A stretch of 64,000 bases of DNA from Dipylidium caninum (taxonomy: Eukaryota; Platyhelminthes; Cestoda; Cyclophyllidea; Dipylidiidae), in the NCBI GenBank assembly GCA_017562135.1, contig QEYB01000921.1, forward strand, positions 868,001-932,000, written 5' to 3'. A model generated the notes under the pieces. The model had not been told where the DNA came from. It searched no databases and saw only the letters and a program-made list of their open reading frames with translations. Each line of letters opens with the position of its first letter. Position 1 is the first letter of the stretch. The position numbers and the translations under genes were made by a program. This document shows positions 57,385-64,000 of the stretch, piece after piece.

Positions 57385-60300
57385 ATGGCCTCTTCAATGC
57401 CTATAAAGTTTCAAGAGCATCTGCAGGTATGTTTGTTTATCTTGCATTCACCAGTCCTTCTTCTCTTAGCTCTTAAATGTGGGCATTCAACCCGCCAGCA
57501 TTGGGTTTAATTCGTTAACCATGGAATCCGACAAATTCATTTGCGTCCGTGAAAAAACGGGTGACAGCCAATTTGTGGTCGTCATCGACATGAATGATCC
57601 CAACAATCCCACGAAAAGGCCTATCACAGCCGATTCCATCATCATGAATCCTGTTAGTAAAGTGATGGCACTAAAGTCCGGTAACGTCTTGCAAATCTTT
57701 AACATTGAACTCAAAACAAAAATGAATATGCACAAAATGCCTGATCCCGTTATTTTCTGGAAATGGATAAATCCTAATACTATCGCTCTAGTAACTTCTG
57801 GATCTGTTTACCATTGGTCTATCGAAGGTATGTCTATTTTCGTATCCTATTTTTATTTTCTCAGAAAATTCAACTCCTGTCAAGATGTTTGACCGTCATT
57901 CTTCTTTGGCCAGTGCGCAAATTATAAATTATCGTACCGATGAGAGTTGCAAATGGTTGCTCTTGATTGGTATTTCTGTTCAGGATAATCGTGTTATCGG
58001 TTCAATGCAACTCTACAGTGTCGATCGCAAAGTCAGCCAACCTATTGAGGGTCACGCTGCAGCATTCGTGCAGTACAAGGGCGAAGGTCAGCCTAATCCA
58101 ACGACTTTATTCTGTTTTGTCGTCCGAACTGTTCAGTCATGTAATCTTCACATAATTGAAGTCGGTCAACCGCCTGAGGGCAACCAATCGTTCACGAAAA
58201 AGAATCTCGATGTTTATTTCCCACCAGAAGCTGTTAATGACTTCCCAGTGGCCATGCAAGTAATGTTACCCGGTTTCTTGATTTATTTTTAAGGCGTCTC
58301 AAAAGTACGCTGTCGTTTTCCTAATTACCAAGAATGGCTACCTTCATATTTATGACATTGAATCTGGGACTTGTATTTACATGAACCGTGTTAGTAATGA
58401 AACTATCTTTGTGACTGTTCCATACGAAGCAACATCGGGAATTATGGGCGTTAATCGCAAAGGCCAGGTATATCAATGTTTCTGCATAGTCAAATGTTTA
58501 GGTCCTCTCTGTGAGCATTGATGAAGAGAATGTTGTAAATTACATAAAAGGAACGTTAAATAACCCGTCACTCGCCTTTCGGTTCGCTGCCAGATGTGGT
58601 CTCCCCGGTGCAGAAGATCTTTTCATCAAGAAGTTCGATTCACTATTCCAGGCTGGGCAGTACAGTGAAGCTGCCAAGGTTGCTGCCAGTGCACCCAACG
58701 GCATTTTAAGGACGCCTCAGACTATTCAGAAATTCCATCAGGTTTAATCCATCCATATTTGCATTTGTTATGTTTGAATTGATTGTTAACCGATGTCTTG
58801 TTTCTAGGTTCCAAACACACCAGGTCAGACATCACCTCTTTTTCTCTATTTTGGTATTCTGATCGATCAGGGTCAGTTAAACAAATACGAGAGTCTGGAA
58901 CTTTGTCGCCCGGTCTTGCAGCAAGCTCGTAAACATCTTATCGAAAAGTGGCTCAAGGAAGACAAACTGGAGTGTTCCGAGGAACTTGGTGACCTTGTCA
59001 AACAGGTGAGGTGGCTTTTTTTTCTACCGTTTTGATTATGCTAGGAGTTACACCTTTATTTTTTGTGTTCTTTAGGCTGATCCCACTCTCGCTTTATCAG
59101 TCTACCTTAGAGCAAATGTGCCGCCCAAGGTTGTTCAGTGCTTCGCAGAAACTGGCCAATTTCAAAAAATCATTCTCTATTCCAAGAAAGTTAATTACTC
59201 GCCTGAATACATTTCCCTGTTGCGAAATCTTACTCGGATCAATCCCGATCAGGGTCTTCAGTTTGCTCAGATGCTTGTGCAGGACCAAGAACCTTTAGTT
59301 GGCCTTGAACAAGTGGTGGATGTTTTCATGGAGCAAGGCCTCGTTCAACAATGTACCTCTTTTCTTCTTGATGCTTTAAAGCATAATCGTCCATCGGAGG
59401 GTCATCTACAAACCCGTTTACTTGAGATGAATTTGATGTCGGCACCTCAAGTGGCCGATGCTATTCTGGGCAATCAGATGTTCACTCACTATGATCGGGC
59501 CGCCATCGCTCAGCTTTGTGAAAAGGCGGGTCTGTTGCAACGTGCCCTGGAGCATTATACTGATCTCTATGATATCAAACGTGCCGTTGTGAATACTCAC
59601 CTTCTTAGCCCTGAATGGCTTGTGAAGTACTTTGGCTCTCTTTCGGTGGACGACTCATTGGAATGTCTTAAAGCTATGTTGCAAGCTAACATCCGACAGA
59701 ATCTACAAGTTTGTGTACAGATTGCCACTAAGTACCACGAACAACTCGGCACGAATGCGCTTATCGAAATCTTCGAGTCGTTCAAGTCTTTTGAGGGTCT
59801 TTTCTATTTTCTTGGTTCCATTGTCAACTTTTCGCAAGATCCTGAGGTCCATTTCAAATATATCCAAGCTGCCTGTAAGACGGGACAGGTTAAGGAAGTC
59901 GAAAGAATTTGTCGCGAGAGTAATTGCTATGATCCGGAACGCGTTAAGAATTTCCTCAAAGTAAGGTCCGATCTTTGCTCTTAGATTCTTTTCTGAGCGG
60001 TTTTATCGACTTTTCGGGTTTTTAGGAGGCAAAGCTTAGCGATCAGCTTCCTTTGATCATCGTTTGCGATCGTTTTGACTTCGTTCACGATCTTGTTCTC
60101 TATCTGTACCGCAATAATCTGCAGAAGTATATTGAAATATACGTTCAGAAAGTTAACCCGGCACGTTTGCCGGCTGTAGTGGGCGGCCTACTTGATGTGG
60201 ACTGCGCGGATGATATCATCAAGCAGTTGATTGCTGTCGTCCGTGGTGCGTACTTTTTCCTTTGTGCTTGCAGGTTGAGTACTTTTTTGTTCCATCTCCG

Positions 60301-63300
60301 TATATCAGTACACTACCGAATCGGGACAAAACGACCTTATTTTTACCAAAGCCGCTTACTGTTGCTTAACTTACGGGAGACAGACTCAATCCAAAAACTA
60401 GCGTTTCTCATAAATTTTCACTTCGTTTTGATTCGACTTGGATCATCCTAAAGGCCTATTAATAAATGTGATTTCCTTCATTAATTGGCATGTTTTTGAG
60501 GCAAATTAGGCTTCAAACACTTGGTTAATGATTACTTGGGTATCTTGAGCGTCAACATTTTGTGCTCCGTATTCAGGTCAGTTCAGCACGGATGAACTCG
60601 TGAGTGAAGTTGAAAAACGCAATCGTCTGAAACTTCTCCTTCCCTGGCTTGAATCTCGCATCCACGAGGGCTCCGTTGAGCCAGCAACGCATAATGCCCT
60701 TGCCAAAATTTATATCGATGCTAATAACAATCCTGAACGCTTCTTGCGTGAAAACCAGTACTATGACAGTTATGTAGTGGGCAAATACTGTGAGAAGCGT
60801 GATCCCAGTCTTGCTTGTGTAGCCTATGAACGAGGTCTCTGTGACAAGGAGTTGGTGGCTGTTTGTAATGAGAATTCTCTTTTTAAAACTGAGGCTCGAT
60901 ACCTTGTGCGCCGGAAGGATCCCGAGTTGTGGGTGGAGTGTTTGAGCGAAAACAACACCTTCCGTCGTCAATTGATTGACCAAGTGGTACAGACCGCTCT
61001 CTCAGAGACCCAAGACCCCAATGAGATTTCTGTAGCTGTCAAGGCCTTCATGGCGGCTGATATGCCTAATGAATTGATAGAGTTGTTGGAGAAAATTGTG
61101 CTTGATAATTCGGTGTTCTCTGACCACCGTAACCTCCAAAATTTGCTAATCCTTACCGCTATCAAGGCTGATCATAGTCGTGTGATGGAATACATCGCTA
61201 AGTTGGATAACTACGATGCACCCGATGTGGCCAATATTGCCATCACTCATGGCCTCTATGAGGAAGCCTTCGCCATTTTCAAGAAGTTTGAGGTTAACAA
61301 TCTGGCAATGAAGGTATCGTGTTGTGATAATTAACGGACCTGGCATCTGCAATATTTTAATACTCTACCCTACCAGTATTTATCTCATGAAATGGATGGT
61401 CCTGGTCAGTATGTTTTTTTTTTAAATCTAGGTGTTGATTGATAATATCCAAAATCTGGACCGCGCCTATGAATATGCGGAGCGCTGTAATGAACCTGCC
61501 GTCTGGAGTTTGTTGGCTAAAGCCCAACTGAATGAGGGAGTGATAAAGGAATCAATCGACTCGTACATCAAGGCTGGAGACCCCGCCAATTACGATGAGG
61601 TAATTCGTGTCGCATCGGCCGCAAATAACTACGAGGATCTTGTCCGCTACCTCCAAATGGCACGTAAAAAGGCCCGTGAGACCACTATTGATTCAGAATT
61701 GGCCTTCGCCTATGCGAAAACTGGGCGTTTGTCTGATTTAGAGGAATTTATTGCTGGTTCTAATCACGCCAATATTACAGCCGTAAGTGGCTGCCTGAAT
61801 TTTTACACATGTTCCTCTGTTTTTCATATACTCTGTTGGTTTCTTTTATGTGATTAATCTTTGGTTCTTTAACAACCGCTCCCATCTGGCATTGACCTTT
61901 GATACTCCATTTTTCGTCCCTATCCGCCTTACTCAATAGGCTTGAGCTTATCAGTGAATTGAATAGTGTGGCATAGCCCAATTTCCTGTGTTGATATCAT
62001 TTGCGAAAGGCGCTTCCTTTAACTTTTTTTGGTTTTATGTCACAATGACAGTTTACCGTGGTTATTGAGGCAGTTAATTATATTTGATTAGCTCTATTTA
62101 CGTGAATGCAGGCGTGAAAAGATACTCTTTTGATGTGGTTTGGGCCAGTACTTCGTTTCCCACGTCCGAGCAGTGCTACCTTTTCCCATAACCCATGTAA
62201 TTCCTGCCTCCGCTCTATCAGGCTCACCTATTTTATTTAAGATGGTTTCAAGATGAGTGCGAAGTAAACCCCTCTTTTCTTGTATCCATATTTTTTTCGT
62301 AGGTAGCAGACAGATGCTTCGAGGAGCATATGTACGACGCAGCCAAGTTGCTATACAACAACGTGAGTAACTACTCACGTTTGGCCATCACGTTGGTGCA
62401 CTTGGGTGAGTATCAGGACGCCGTGGAGGCTTCGAGGAAGGCTAACTCGACTCGCACATGGAAGGAGGTCTGCTTTGCCTGTGTGGACCACGACGAATTT
62501 CGTCTGGCTCAGATGTGTGGTCTGCATATTGTGGTGCACGCGGATGAGTTGGAGGAGCTCATCAACTACTATCAACAACGGGGGCATTTCCAGCAACTTA
62601 TCAGTCTTTTAGAGGCAGCTCTTGGACTGGAGCGCGCTCATATGGGGATGTTCACTGAATTAGCCATTCTTTACTCTAAATTCAAGCAGGATAAACTACG
62701 TGAACATTTGGAGCTCTTCTGGTCTCGTGTCAATATTCCAAAGGTTAGTTTGCTGTAAACAGTGTTGCATTTCGTCACCTTTAGTCAAGTTTATCGGTAT
62801 AGTCCAATGTTTATTGTGATCTGGCTCACCCAACACTGCCTGTGACGCCGAGCTTGGCACTAATTTTGGCAACCAATGCTGTGAGAAGGCCGCTTTAAGT
62901 CTCTTTTCATGATAATTATATTTCGTACAGACAGGTCTACGAGCTTGCAGTGCATTTTGTAAAGTCCGTTACACTTGTGTTTATTTGTATAAAGTATATA
63001 TGGGTAATCAGACAGACCTTGGTCAGCACAATTGCCTGACGTCCTGAAACTTTGTTTCCAGGTGTTAAGAGCAGCAGAACAGGCGCACTTGTGGGCAGAA
63101 CTTGTATTCCTCTACGACCGCTACGAAGAATACGACAATGCCGTGCAAACAATGATGGCGCATCCAACGGAAGCATGGCGTGAAAATCATTTTAAGGATA
63201 TGATTACTAAGGTAGCCAACCTGGAACTCTACTACAAGGCTATCCAATTCTACCTGACCTATAAACCCCTCCTTCTCAATGACCTCCTCATGGTGCTCAT

Positions 63301-64000
63301 CCCCCGACTTGATCACACACGTACTGTCGCCTTCTTCACCAAGGTCGGCCATATTGCTTTCGTTAAGCCCTATCTCTGTATCGTCCAACAAAGTGGCGTT
63401 AATAACAAGGCCGTCAATGAGGCTTTGAACGCTCTGCTCATTGAAGAAGAGGACTACCAGGTTGGGTCGACCCCCCCCCTTAAATAGCGTGTTCTCAATC
63501 GCTTTCTTTTACTTCTTCGGGCTGACCCGTCACCCTTTGGTCCGCTTAGGCCCTACGACAATCGATCGAGGCGCACTCGAACTTCGACAACATCGCGCTG
63601 GCCCAAGCGCTGGAGAAGCACGATCTGACGGAGTTTCGGCGGCTTTCAGCTCTCCTCTACAAAGGCAACAATCGGTGGGTTCAGAGTATTGAGCTCTGCA
63701 AACGCGACAAACTTTATCGAGTGAGTTGTGCACACCGATATTAATTATTTTGCATTGTCAATATATCCTGGTCTAACAATGTGACCTTATCACTCCCACC
63801 TACTTTTGCATGCGCTGTTTTTCGAGCATGAGAGTACCGTATTTTACGTAGGACGCCATGCAATATGCGGCGGATTCTCGAGATCCAGAGACAGCGGAGG
63901 ATTTGTTGCGCTGGTTCCTTTCGGAAAACCTCCCCGATTGTTTTTCGGCCTGTCTCTACCAGTGCTACGATCTTCTTCGCCCTGACGTTGTACTTGAGCT
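57385..64000 (+). CDS. CLTC: clathrin heavy chain, 5' part (exons 1-14), runs off the window
   Basis: Triskelion leg of the clathrin coat in endocytosis and trans-Golgi traffic. Exons: 57385-57426, 57470-57827, 57865-58259, 58294-58467, 58502-58741, 58808-59005, 59076-59960, 60026-60245, 60577-61313, 61432-61782, 62303-62743, 63062-63460, 63550-63720, 63852-64000+. Every junction is GT-AG and in phase. These encode about 1586 residues; vertebrate heavy chain has 1675. The protein is colinear with the family throughout: PIKFQEHLQ start, [137 protein letters not shown]. The beta-propeller, linker, distal leg, knee and proximal leg are therefore complete; the trimerisation region and C-terminal tail lie beyond the window. 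The first introns are 34-43 nt; later ones reach 520 nt. Confidence 0.97.

Overview
The window reads as a flatworm nuclear genome, most probably a tapeworm (cestode). Metazoan genes (clathrin heavy chain, a DDX54/Dbp10 helicase, a vasohibin and a protocadherin) are split by very short introns (29-45 nt), with longer introns towards the 3' ends. Transposon remains are almost absent, and plausible spliced-leader acceptor sites lie just upstream of start codons. The species cannot be fixed from sequence alone.

Layout. From 1 to about 40.5 kb the DNA is GC-rich, full of microsatellites and purine/pyrimidine tracts, and nearly gene-free. Its one convincing gene is an apparently intronless protocadherin on the minus strand (19429-22710), flanked on both sides by gene deserts of roughly 18 kb. 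A 235-codon ORF at 364-1071 is a possible but unproven gene. At about 40.5 kb the composition drops to AT-rich. The AT-rich part holds a weak MULE-transposase-like remnant (42.2-42.5 kb), a complete eight-exon vasohibin-type tubulin carboxypeptidase on the plus strand (45136-46654), a complete 14-exon DDX54/Dbp10 RNA helicase on the minus strand (49122-56016), and the first 14 exons (about 1586 codons) of clathrin heavy chain on the plus strand (57385 to the window end). DDX54 and clathrin are head to head, 1.37 kb apart. Vasohibin and DDX54 are tail to tail.

The most unusual structure is a pair of long inverted repeat arms, 12656-14535 and 47273-49208, each about 1.9 kb and nearly identical over long stretches. 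They enclose about 32.7 kb carrying the protocadherin and vasohibin genes. The right arm includes the last 28 codons and stop of DDX54. The left arm carries an orphan copy of the same codons. The right arm is also a GC-rich island in AT-rich DNA. This is what an inversion made with duplicated, staggered breakpoints would look like; a segmental duplication is the alternative.

The genes do not form a functional pathway: they cover vesicle coating, ribosome biogenesis, microtubule detyrosination and cell adhesion. Exon models for the three spliced genes were built by hand from splice sites, reading-frame phase and alignment to remembered family sequences. All phases close, except for one ambiguous junction near the 3' end of DDX54.
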